In this document: positions 7,026 to 13,404 of the stretch, piece by piece
Position numbering within the stretch: position 1 is the first letter of the stretch
How the letters are laid out: the number at the start of each line of letters is the position of its first letter
Origin: Alphaproteobacteria bacterium
Lineage (GTDB): Bacteria > Pseudomonadota > Alphaproteobacteria > ATCC43930 > CGMCC-115725
Reading direction: 5' to 3'
Length of the DNA: 13,404 bases
NCBI GenBank assembly: GCA_017353855.1
Contig: JAFMSA010000046.1
Span: 1 to 13,404, forward strand
The notes under the pieces: generated by a model
Seen by the model: the letters and a program-made list of their open reading frames with translations, nothing else
Databases searched by the model: none
Told to the model about the DNA's origin: nothing
Made by a program: the position numbers and the translations under genes

Positions 7026-8513
7026 TCATTGCGTCGGCGCGTATCCGCTCGCGCCGTAGAGTGCGGCCGCGTCCCGGGCAAGGAGAGCGCGCGAGCGTGG
7101 ATGCATATAGACCATGTGCCCGCCGTCATAGACGCGCAGCCGGATCCCGGCACGTACCGAGGCAGGGATCTCCAGCTGATCTATCAGCCAGCGCGATGCG
7201 AAATAGGGGGTCACCAGATCATACCGGCCGTTGACGATCAGGACCTTGGTGTCCGGGTGCTCAAGCAGTGCCTTCTCCAACGAGGACAGGGCCATCTCGT
7301 CACTGCCGTGATGCTGTCCGCTCTGCCAGTTCCATTGCTGCGAGATGCCGCGCGGCAAAACGCGGTAGGGCAGATCACTGTGCACGCCAAGCGAGTCTGC
7401 CAGATAAGCATTGAATGCCATTCCGTAAGCTGCGACAGCCGGTTGCAGTACCGGATCGGCGCCCCCCTCTCCTTCGGGACCGGCGGGCCGCGCGATCGTA
7501 CCGTCGTAGAGGCTGACCACCTCGCCCTCGTGTCGCCGGATCTCGCGAGCGAAAACGTGGCGCGGGATGCGAGCGCGGTAGCGCAGCACGATATCCGCCG
7601 GAACCCCGGTGGTTTGCGCGACCTTGGTGATAAAGGGGTCGCCCGGGGAGGGCTGCCCTTTCAGGGCGGCAAGACCGACGAGATAATCCGAGAGCGCGAA
7701 GCGTTCCGCCTCCGTGACATCTTGGGCCGGGGACGAGGCGTGATATGCCGCGGCAGTGGCCGCGTAGGAGGGTAGCATAAAGGCGGAGGCAAGAAGATCG
7801 CGCTCCGACTGGTGCAATGCCGAAAAATCGAGCGCCGGCGAGATCAGGACTAGCCCTTTTACGATCACACCAACGTCGTGGGGCAAGGATTGCGCCATAG
7901 CTGCCGCCCGAAACCCGCCATAGCTCTCGCCGGCCAGGTAGACCGGTGAAGTCCAGCGCTGATGCCGGGTCAGCCAAAGGCGGATCACCGAGCCGAGCGA
8001 AGCGATATCGGCGTGTACATCCCAGAATGGTTTATCAGGATTTTCCTCCTTGCCCGTCCCGCGGCTGAAGCCGGTACCGACCGGATCGACGAATACGAGA
8101 TCGGAGAAGCCGAGCCAGGTCGCCTGATTGTCGGCAAGGTGAAGCGGCGGGCTCGGCACTGCCCCGTTTTCGGGGGTCTCCAAAACCTTTGGCCCGAGCG
8201 CCCCGAGATGCAGAAAGACGGAGGCCGCACCCGGGCCGCCATTGAAAACAAAGGTCACTGGCCTTTGACCGGCGGTCGCGCTGTCGGCAACATAGCTCAC
8301 CGTAAAAATCGATGCAGCGCTGTGACCCTTGGCGTCGGTCACCGGCAGAGTCTCGGCCACCGCTTCATAGTCGAGCCGGTGGCCCGCAAGCTCCAGGGAA
8401 TGGTGGGTCGCCACGCGCGCGGGCAGTTCCCGCTCGGGCTTTTCATCCGCTCGGGCGCCGGGCACCCCGAACCCGACCAGCAGAAGGCACACAATAACAA
8501 AAGGTTTCTGCAT
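7026..8513 (-). CDS. Secreted serine carboxypeptidase, peptidase S10 family
   Basis: A 495-residue alpha/beta-hydrolase expected to remove C-terminal residues from peptides outside the cytoplasm. The signal peptide is clear: hydrophobic core 6-18 and likely cleavage after GARA (Ala22). The oxyanion-hole motif FNGGPGAAS lies at 90-98, the nucleophile in GESYGG (Ser197), the acid in NGRYDLVTP (Asp432) and the histidine in YDGGHMVY (His466), so the triad is complete. ATG 8513 has GAGG about seven bases upstream. The bacterial members of this mostly eukaryotic family are little studied, and substrate preference is unknown. The gene appears monocistronic: it converges on the DTW-domain gene (55-base gap) and a long gene-poor region lies upstream. 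Confidence 0.93.
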   Translation of the reverse strand: MQKPFVIVCLLLVGFGVPGARADEKPERELPARVATHHSLELAGHRLDYEAVAETLPVTDAKGHSAASIFTVSYVADSATAGQRPVTFVFNGGPGAASVFLHLGALGPKVLETPENGAVPSPPLHLADNQATWLGFSDLVFVDPVGTGFSRGTGKEENPDKPFWDVHADIASLGSVIRLWLTRHQRWTSPVYLAGESYGGFRAAAMAQSLPHDVGVIVKGLVLISPALDFSALHQSERDLLASAFMLPSYAATAAAYHASSPAQDVTEAERFALSDYLVGLAALKGQPSPGDPFITKVAQTTGVPADIVLRYRARIPRHVFAREIRRHEGEVVSLYDGTIARPAGPEGEGGADPVLQPAVAAYGMAFNAYLADSLGVHSDLPYRVLPRGISQQWNWQSGQHHGSDEMALSSLEKALLEHPDTKVLIVNGRYDLVTPYFASRWLIDQLEIPASVRAGIRLRVYDGGHMVYMHPRSRALLARDAAALYGASGYAPTQ

Positions 8514-9414
8514 CTAAACGCCTCGGAACAGTGGCGGAACCTCAGCCCCGGCAAGTGCCGAGAGAGATGAGTGCAAATATGTCGATTCTATGGGAAGCCG
8601 GATGTAACGGGGCCGGCGTTGCACCGGCAGGGAGGACGCGCTCACGCAAGAGCGGTGGCCGGGGCGGGCTCGGACCGCACCGGGACGTGGGGTCTCGACC
8701 CCGAAAATGGGGAGAGTGCTGCCGCCGCTTGGCCGATACGCTTCGGCAATGCCTGGGCGCTTCTTTCAGGCACCCGGCCGATCACGACGGGTGTGAAGCT
8801 GCGGGATCATGCAGGGATTGAGGATCCTCCCGACGCTGAAAAAGCCCGCGTCCATCCTCAACGCATCTGTGCGCAGCACGCGTCTGATTGCTGTTGCTGA
8901 AGACCTCGGAGCTTCGACGGTGCCGCCGCAATGGCCGGTATTCAAGCGCATGTGTTCGCCCGCCTGCCACGCCAGGGGCCCATTGCCGACGAGATCGTCT
9001 CGGCGATAGGATCGTCGGCATCGGCCGCGATGATGCGCGAATGTCGGTAAGAAACCCCACGACCGGCGAACCGCACCGGATCACGGTCGCCGGGGGCTTT
9101 CTCGGAAGCCTACGCTTGACCCCCCTGAGTCAAAAGGAGACTGGAGACGACGTTGACCGGGAAGTTCAAGTACCGAGGTCCGAATGCCTCCTCAGTTCGG
9201 ACCTTTCGAGGGGCAGGCTGTAGACGAGCCCGGGGTGGGAACGGAACGGGCTTGTCTCAAATGCTGCCCGGCAACATTCGGGAGGAGCAGGAGCGCAAGT
9301 TCCTCGTCACGACGAGGCTGTTACGGGCAAACTCAGGAGTCCTCGTCCATGCGACGCGACGGGGCTCCTCCCCATGGAATGTGAAGGCAGGGGTATCGGC
9401 CCCGGAGACAGTTG
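8514..9414. other. About 900 bases without a recognisable gene; holds repeat copy B
   Basis: The frames here are short or of random composition; none showed a domain I recognise. Small GC hairpins are clustered at 8612-8628 (GCCGG/CCGGC), 8689-8702 (GGGGT-CTCG-ACCCC), 8732-8747 (GCCGA/TCGGC) and 8751-8771 (GCCTG/CAGGC). Repeat copy B covers 9090-9291, and a further 6-bp stem lies at 9302-9317. Just before the next gene GGGG (9390-9393) and CCCC (9400-9403) can pair directly against the GGAG ribosome binding site at 9404-9407. No convincing -35/-10 pair for the downstream operon was found. The stretch looks like a graveyard of mobile or decayed sequence, but this is inference. Confidence 0.55.
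9090..9291 (+). repeat. Copy B of the two-copy, about 200-base dispersed repeat
   Basis: Same orientation as copy A (486-689), with matching landmarks: CTCGGAAGCCT (9101-9111), the GTTGACCGG block (9152-9170), the stem region 9174-9208 and the 20-base identical block 9259-9278. Here the stem is GGTCCGAA (9177-9184) with TTCGGACC (9196-9203), fully Watson-Crick, extended by CGA/TCG across a small bulge; the loop has 11 bases. A second stem AGCCCG/CGGGCT (9227-9232, 9247-9252) is present in this copy only. It ends about 120 bases before the reductase operon. Function and family are unknown. Confidence 0.8.
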
Positions 9415-10401
9415 ATGAAGAAGATCGAGATCACTGCCTATGGCGTGCCGGAGGAGGTGGCGCACTGTATTGATGCGCCGGATGTCGGCGCTCCCGGGCC
9501 TGGGGAAATTGTCTTTGACATCCTCGCTTTTCCGATCAATCCGGCGGATATCTCGTTCTGTCGGGGCAGCTATCGGCTGAGGCCGCCTCTCCCCGCGACG
9601 CCCGGCGCTGAAGGTGTGGGCCGAGTGGTCGCTGTCGGCGAGGGCGTCAGCTCGTCAAGAGAGGGCGAGTTTGTGATCAACATGCAGCGCGAGAATTGGA
9701 CGCAGCGGCGCCGCGTGAAGGCCGAAGACGCAATACCGGTCCCTTCGGGTCTCGAACTGGCCCAGGTTGCCATGTTGCGCATCAATCCGCCGACTGCCTT
9801 TTTACTATTGGAAGACCATATCGCTCTCGCGCCAGGCGATTGGATTATCCAGAACGTCGCCAATTCTGCGGTCGGGCGCCACATTATTGTCCTCGGGAGG
9901 GCGCGCGGCGTGCATACGGTCAATGTCTTGCGCCGCGACGAACTCGCCGGTGAGTTGCGGGACCTCGGTGCGGACATCGTTCTGAAGGACGGTCCGGATC
10001 TGGTCGAACGCGCCCGGGCCGCAACCGGCGGGGCGCCGATCCGCCTCGGGATCGACGCCGTGTCCGGCGAGGCCTCCCGGCGCATCGCCGACTGCATCGC
10101 CGACGGTGGGGTCGTCGTCAGCTACGGCTCGATGTCCGGTCAGGACCCGACGATAAGCCGCGCCGCCTTGACGCGGGGTGTCACTCTTACAGGCTTCGGT
10201 CTCGGCTATGGCCTCGACAAACGGACGACCGCCCAGATCCGCGAGCTTTATAGGGACCTCGCGCAGAAAGTCCGTGCCGGCGTGCTCAAGGTCCCGATCG
10301 ACACGTTTTATCCGATTGAGGAGATCCGGGGAGCGCTGATCCGCGCGCAGCAGGGCGGGCGAAACGGCAAGGTGTTGGTGCTTCCCAATGGCCCGCTGTG
10401 A
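9415..10401 (+). CDS. MDR-family reductase resembling 2-enoyl thioester reductase (MECR/ETR-like)
   Basis: A 328-residue zinc-free medium-chain dehydrogenase/reductase. The GroES-like N-terminal domain has INPADISFCRGSY (41-53), where Tyr53 aligns with the catalytic tyrosine of mitochondrial-type enoyl-thioester reductases, followed by PATPGAEGVGRVVAVG (60-75). The Rossmann part has QNVANSAVGRHIIVLG (146-161) and TVNVLRRDE (168-176), the ETR version of the NADPH site. No cysteine or histidine zinc ligands are seen. By family, it would reduce an enoyl-CoA or enoyl-ACP with NADPH; a quinone oxidoreductase-like activity is the alternative. ATG 9415 is chosen over TTG 9412 because GGAG lies seven bases upstream. 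It is the first gene of an operon with a methyltransferase and a thioesterase (gap of 12 bases). Confidence 0.85.
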   Translation: MKKIEITAYGVPEEVAHCIDAPDVGAPGPGEIVFDILAFPINPADISFCRGSYRLRPPLPATPGAEGVGRVVAVGEGVSSSREGEFVINMQRENWTQRRRVKAEDAIPVPSGLELAQVAMLRINPPTAFLLLEDHIALAPGDWIIQNVANSAVGRHIIVLGRARGVHTVNVLRRDELAGELRDLGADIVLKDGPDLVERARAATGGAPIRLGIDAVSGEASRRIADCIADGGVVVSYGSMSGQDPTISRAALTRGVTLTGFGLGYGLDKRTTAQIRELYRDLAQKVRAGVLKVPIDTFYPIEEIRGALIRAQQGGRNGKVLVLPNGPL

Positions 10402-10413
10402 GGATACGAGCAG

Positions 10414-11199
10414 ATGCCTGGAGCAAACCATCACGACGACCTGATCCTCGAGCAGTTCACGCGGCAAGCCACAGTCTTTAGTACGGCGCCGGCCATTACC
10501 GACGAAGACGCGCTCGGAATGATCATCGCCGCCGCCCGGCCCGACCCGGGCGACACGGTTCTCGACGTCGCATGCGGCGGCGGTATTGTCGTGTGCGCTT
10601 TCGCGCCGCATGTGCGGCATGCAACCGGCATCGACGTGACTCCCGCGATGCTCGAGCGCGCACGTGTTTTGGCGGCGGAAAAGCAGGTATCGAACGTCTC
10701 CTGGCAGCTAGGGGATGTGAACTCGCTGCCATATGACGACGGCAGCTTCTCGATTGTCGTGACGCGTTTTGCGTTCCATCACTTGCTGGACCCGTGTGCG
10801 GTTCTGCAGGAGATGGTTCGCGTATGCGCGCCGCGCGGGCGTGTCGTCGTCGTCGACACTTGCGCGTCCGAGGACCCGGCAAAGGCAGCAGAGTTCAACC
10901 GGCTCGAAAAGTTGCGCGATCCTTCACACGCCCGCAACTTGACTTTGGCTGAGCTCAAGGGCCTGTTCCGTGCGGCCGGCCTCCCGGAGCCGCAGATGAC
11001 CTCTTACGAGCTCCGCGGCGAGGTGGAGGGTCTGCTCTCCCGGTCGTTTCCCAATCCGGGCGACCGGGTTAAAATCATTGAGATGTTCCGCGCCTCTGCG
11101 GCGGATGACCGGCTCGGGGTCCCGGTCCGTCTCGACGGCGAAAAAGTCCATTATGCCTATCCGGTGACGATACTCGCCGCCGAGCGCCCCCTCCCATGA
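10414..11199 (+). CDS. Class I SAM-dependent methyltransferase (UbiE/Methyltransf_11-like)
   Basis: A 261-residue cytoplasmic enzyme expected to methylate a small molecule with S-adenosylmethionine. Motif I is VLDVACGGG (49-57), the ribose-binding acidic residue is Asp74 in TGIDVT (71-76), the adenine-region motif is LGDVNSLPYDDGSF (99-112), and RFAFHHLLDP (118-127) follows. A C-terminal segment with KLRDPSHARNLT and FRAAGLPEP is typical of the UbiE-like small-molecule branch. The upstream stop codon overlaps the putative ribosome binding site (TGAGGA), and the last bases overlap the thioesterase start (ATGA), so the three genes are very probably co-translated. The substrate is unknown; the neighbours suggest an acyl or enone intermediate, which is inference. 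Confidence 0.88.
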   Translation: MPGANHHDDLILEQFTRQATVFSTAPAITDEDALGMIIAAARPDPGDTVLDVACGGGIVVCAFAPHVRHATGIDVTPAMLERARVLAAEKQVSNVSWQLGDVNSLPYDDGSFSIVVTRFAFHHLLDPCAVLQEMVRVCAPRGRVVVVDTCASEDPAKAAEFNRLEKLRDPSHARNLTLAELKGLFRAAGLPEPQMTSYELRGEVEGLLSRSFPNPGDRVKIIEMFRASAADDRLGVPVRLDGEKVHYAYPVTILAAERPLP

Positions 11200-11675
11200 G
11201 TGTCCCGGCACCTTTCGAGCGTTACGAGGGCGAGGTCCTGCCGGAATGGATCGACGCCAACAACCACATGAACCTCGCGTATTACACGGTGCTGTTTGAT
11301 TACGCGACGGACGCCCTGTTCGATGCGATCGGCATTGGCCGCCAGTACAAGGACAGTACCAACAACGGAACGTTTGCGGCTGAGACCCACAATTTATATG
11401 AGCGCGAGCTGCTGCTCGGCGAGCGGGTGCGCATCAGCACGCAGATTCTCGCGCTGGACAACAAGCGCTTACATCTGGCGCATGAAATGTTCATCGCCGC
11501 AGGCTGTCAGCGCGCTGCGACCCAGGAGCTGATGTACCTGCACGTCGATCTCTCGACCCGTCGGGTCGCGCCGTTTCCGGACGAGATCCGCCCGCACTTG
11601 ATGGCAGCCGCGGCGGCACACGCGCAGCTCGCCCGGCCGGCCTGGATTGGCCGCCGGATCGCGATGCCCGGCTGA
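11196..11675 (+). CDS. Hotdog-fold acyl-CoA thioesterase (4HBT_2 type)
   Basis: The 159-residue protein has the short single-hotdog length and signature of thioesterases: WIDANNHMNLAYY (18-30) with Asp20 in the usual catalytic position, FDYATDALFDAIGIG (34-48), ETHNLYERELLLGERV (63-78) and AATQELMYLHVDLSTRR (107-123). The pattern D-x-N-x-H-M-N with ELMxLHVD and RRxxPFP resembles thioesterases linked to carnitine/betaine catabolism (the betainyl-CoA thioesterase type), a resemblance recalled rather than computed. Its start overlaps the methyltransferase stop by ATGA and has no good ribosome binding site of its own, which implies translational coupling. It probably releases a free acid from CoA at the end of the operon's pathway. 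Confidence 0.87.
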   Translation: MSVPAPFERYEGEVLPEWIDANNHMNLAYYTVLFDYATDALFDAIGIGRQYKDSTNNGTFAAETHNLYERELLLGERVRISTQILALDNKRLHLAHEMFIAAGCQRAATQELMYLHVDLSTRRVAPFPDEIRPHLMAAAAAHAQLARPAWIGRRIAMPG

Positions 11676-11730
11676 ACATCCCCGCTCACGCCGAGGGGAG
11701 CCGCGTCGGCCGTGGTGAAGCGGGAACGCC

Positions 11731-12345
11731 CTATTCCGCTGACGGCGCCGCGGCGGGTTCGCCACGGCCGAAGCTCGGCGTGTCGGTACGGTCGGCCAGG
11801 GCCTCCGGTCCTTCGTTCGGCAGGTTCTCGAGCCAGTTCACCGCTGCGTCGATATCGTTTTCCCACATCTCGCGCGGCAGTTCGTAAAGGAACTCCACGC
11901 CGTAGCCGTTGGGATCGTTGATGTACACGCTATGCGTCACACCGTGGTTGACCCGCCAGTTGAATTTGACGCCTTTGCCGTGCAGGAAGGCCAGCTGCTG
12001 CAACCACGCCTCACGGCTGGGCATCGTCAGAGCGACATGGTTGATTGCGACCTGACCGCCGGAGAGGACCCAATTGCCGGGCGGCGGCAAGTTTGGGCTC
12101 TCCACCAGTGCGACGGTATGATGGGTCAGCTTGCCGTCATCGACGGCGCTGTAGAAGCGCATCTTCGGCGGGATCGGCCGATCCGGCCGCGAGTGCAACT
12201 CGGCGACCTGCTTCAGCCCGACAACTTCTGTCCAGAACCTGTGCGATTCCTCGATGTCCCGCACATTGAGCACCAGGTGATTGATGCCGGAGGGGCTTAC
12301 CGCTTCGGCCGGAGCTGACGGAACATCGGAAATTTTGTCTGCCAT
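11731..12345 (-). CDS. VOC-superfamily protein, extradiol ring-cleavage dioxygenase-like
   Basis: The 204-residue product has two beta-alpha-beta-beta-beta modules of the vicinal oxygen chelate fold: GINHLVLNVRDIEESHRFW (20-38) and VAINHVALTMPS (99-110), ending in NDPNGYGVEFLYELP (143-157). Metal ligands are probably His23, His103 and Glu151, with His75/His76 nearby, so a metal-dependent enzyme is plausible. A disordered Ala/Pro-rich tail follows. Similar proteins are annotated as catechol dioxygenases or glyoxalase-like proteins, and substrates are rarely known. ATG 12345 has a GGGAG ribosome binding site about eight bases upstream. The gene converges on the thioesterase (55-base gap) and lies 278 bases downstream of the isochorismatase-family gene on the same strand. 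Confidence 0.85.
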   Translation of the reverse strand: MADKISDVPSAPAEAVSPSGINHLVLNVRDIEESHRFWTEVVGLKQVAELHSRPDRPIPPKMRFYSAVDDGKLTHHTVALVESPNLPPPGNWVLSGGQVAINHVALTMPSREAWLQQLAFLHGKGVKFNWRVNHGVTHSVYINDPNGYGVEFLYELPREMWENDIDAAVNWLENLPNEGPEALADRTDTPSFGRGEPAAAPSAE

Positions 12346-12456
12346 CGTGCCGCTCCCGGTTTCGGTTTATGATCTGGTACTCCGGCGGACCGGATCGCGC
12401 AAGCGGGATCGCGACGTTGCCGGGAACGTGATCGTTCGGCCGGGTGGCTCGATCAG

Positions 12457-12481
12457 CGGCGGTAAAAGCCGTCCTTTTTTT
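12457..12481 (+). terminator. Weak terminator-like hairpin with T tract
   Basis: CGGC-GGTAAAA-GCCG (12457-12471) is followed closely by seven Ts (12475-12481). The stem is only 4 bp and no rightward gene ends nearby, so it would matter only for read-through from the reductase operon across the VOC gene. Confidence 0.2.
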
Positions 12482-12599
12482 CATCCTGGCGCCTTCATGC
12501 GGGGTTGGCCGAGCGCTCGGCATCTGCGGAAGCCGCGCTTACGGGCCGCCCGCCCGGGGCCCGAGGTGCCTCCGGCCCATCGGGTCTGCTCCGGCGCTG

Positions 12600-12615
12600 A
12601 CCCGGTGGGCCGGGT
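12600..12615 (-). terminator. Hairpin just after the isochorismatase-family gene
   Basis: ACCCGG-TGGG-CCGGGT has perfect 6-bp arms and lies eight bases beyond the stop codon in the direction of transcription. No U tract follows, so it may protect the 3' end or pause polymerase rather than terminate alone. Confidence 0.4.
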
Positions 12616-12623
12616 GACGGCCG

Positions 12624-13232
12624 TTATTCCCCAAACATCGCCGCGACCTCGTCGAGGCGCCGGACGCGCGCATACATTTTCATTGCCTTCTCGAGGCTAT
12701 AGGCGTGGGCGGCCGGGTCGCTGCTCCAGCAGCATTCGCGCACGACGACAGACGCGAGGTCGAGATTGAAGGCTTCGCGCACGCTTGTTTCGACGCCGCG
12801 GTTGGTGGCGCCGCCACCGATAATGATCGTGTCGCGCCGCAGCATGTGCAGGAGCTCGCCGACGCCCGTCCCGTAAAACGCGCTCGGCCGGCGCTTCAGG
12901 AAGACGTAATCCTCAGGCCGCGGCGCGATCTCGTCGGGGAAGCCGGCCTCGGCCGTGCCCTCGATGGCGTTGGTGAGAGGGGGCGCGCCCGTCTCTGCCG
13001 AGAGATCGGTCGGCAGCATGACGACGTCGGCGCCATCGGCGCGACTGACGGGCGTTGTGTAGATCACCGGCACGCCCGCCGTGCGCGCGGCCGCGATTAT
13101 CCGCACCCAGGCGTCGAGCACAGGGCGCATCGCATCCCTGCGTGCAGGATCCGACGGCGTTAGCGCGCGCCGGCAAACGTCATAAGCGATGAGTGCCGCC
13201 CGGCGCCGATCGATGCGTTCGCCTTCGGGCAT
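12624..13232 (-). CDS. Isochorismatase-family hydrolase with Gly at the usual catalytic Cys position
   Basis: A 202-residue member of the cysteine-hydrolase/isochorismatase fold. Asp18 (AYDVCRR) and Lys113 (FLKRRPSAFYGTG) of the usual Asp-Lys-Cys triad are present, but the nucleophile motif reads GGGATNRGVETSVREA (139-154): Gly146 occupies the place of the cysteine in the canonical ATNxCVE pattern. Family members without the cysteine are known (true isochorismatases, YecD-like proteins), so this is probably a subfamily trait rather than decay. ATG 13232 has an excellent GGAGGAGG ribosome binding site. Nicotinamidase or carbamoylsarcosine-amidase chemistry, which needs the cysteine, is unlikely. 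The next leftward gene is the VOC protein, 278 bases away; a shared transcript is possible. The substrate is unknown. Confidence 0.88.
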   Translation of the reverse strand: MPEGERIDRRRAALIAYDVCRRALTPSDPARRDAMRPVLDAWVRIIAAARTAGVPVIYTTPVSRADGADVVMLPTDLSAETGAPPLTNAIEGTAEAGFPDEIAPRPEDYVFLKRRPSAFYGTGVGELLHMLRRDTIIIGGGATNRGVETSVREAFNLDLASVVVRECCWSSDPAAHAYSLEKAMKMYARVRRLDEVAAMFGE

Positions 13233-13261
13233 GGCAACCTCCTCCGGTGAGACGGGTGCGA

Positions 13262-13277
13262 TGAGCCTAACGGCTCA
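13262..13277 (-). promoter_or_regulatory. Inverted repeat in the leader of the isochorismatase-family gene
   Basis: TGAGCC-TAAC-GGCTCA has perfect 6-bp arms and a 4-base loop, and lies about 30 bases before the start codon at 13232. An AT-rich stretch (about 13278-13297) is adjacent on the promoter side. It could be an operator or a leader hairpin near the ribosome binding site. Confidence 0.35.
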
Positions 13278-13327
13278 ACTGAAAAATTGAAATCGATTGG
13301 CGCGATGCGCGAAGAGGTCTGACGCGA

Positions 13328-13398
13328 TGCATGCAATGTTGCGGACTCTGGCCTCGCGCTGCCGTCGCCCGTCGGCTAAGATTATTGCATTCTATGCA
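13328..13398. promoter_or_regulatory. TGCAT-based palindromes near the right edge
   Basis: TGCATGCA (13328-13335) and TGCAT-TCT-ATGCA (13386-13398) reuse the same half-site about 60 bases apart, upstream of the isochorismatase-family gene. They may be binding sites of a dimeric repressor for it or for a gene beyond the edge. No promoter hexamers were convincing here. Confidence 0.3.
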
Positions 13399-13404
13399 TC
13401 CTAG

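Noticed and set aside
8590..8710. Possible riboswitch (cobalamin-like) in the GC-rich hairpin cluster
   Set aside because: No conserved core box could be found, and it faces no B12-related gene; the nearest rightward gene starts 700 bases away.
486..9291. The two direct repeats as ends of a composite transposon carrying phasin to S10 peptidase genes
   Set aside because: The copies are diverged, lack transposase and target duplications, and enclose ordinary housekeeping genes such as galU.
9153..9473. Open frame running through repeat copy B into the reductase gene
   Set aside because: Its counterpart frame is not kept in copy A, composition is random, and it overlaps the well-supported reductase start.
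9805..10620. Long leftward open frame opposite the reductase and methyltransferase
   Set aside because: It spans two recognised genes on the other strand and has no recognisable domain or ribosome binding site.
11679..11699. TCCCC/GGGGA stem between thioesterase and VOC gene as a bidirectional terminator
   Set aside because: Only a 5-bp stem with an 11-base loop and no T tract, which is within chance expectation.

Overview
The window comes from a GC-rich bacterium, most likely an alphaproteobacterium. The evidence is an alphaproteobacterial-type phasin, a D-alanyl-D-alanine carboxypeptidase carrying a C-terminal SPOR domain, and the GC-rich codon use of every recognised gene. A rhodospirillalean or acetobacteral relative is plausible, but this is inferred from gene content only. 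No rRNA, tRNA, CRISPR array or intact transposase was seen.

Left part (1-3844). The window opens inside an osmoprotectant-type (OpuBB/YehY-like) ABC permease that ends at 452. About 970 bases without a convincing gene follow, holding copy A of a two-copy repeat. Next is a leftward phasin gene (1424-2005), whose promoter is bracketed by two TTGTGC-containing, partly palindromic sites that look like operators. The phasin start and the carboxypeptidase gene (2471-3844) diverge from a 465-base spacer with a candidate promoter on each strand.

Middle part (3845-8513). galU and a phosphomannomutase/phosphoglucomutase gene form a leftward pair that together would turn glucose-6-phosphate into UDP-glucose for envelope polysaccharide. 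Divergent from galU is a DTW-domain protein (a probable tRNA aminocarboxypropyltransferase). It converges on a leftward gene for a secreted S10-family serine carboxypeptidase with an intact Ser-Asp-His triad.

Right part (8514-13404). About 900 bases without a recognisable gene contain copy B of the repeat, ending some 120 bases before a tight rightward operon: a medium-chain reductase resembling 2-enoyl thioester reductases, a class I SAM methyltransferase, and a hotdog-fold acyl-CoA thioesterase (the last two overlap by ATGA). Converging on it from the right are two leftward genes, a VOC/extradiol-dioxygenase-like protein and an isochorismatase-family protein with glycine in the usual catalytic cysteine position. 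These five genes look like an accessory metabolic cluster; the substrate is not evident.

The most unusual signals are the roughly 200-base non-coding repeat (copies near 486-689 and 9090-9291), which shares a stem that keeps pairing despite sequence change, and the paired operator-like sites around the phasin promoter.
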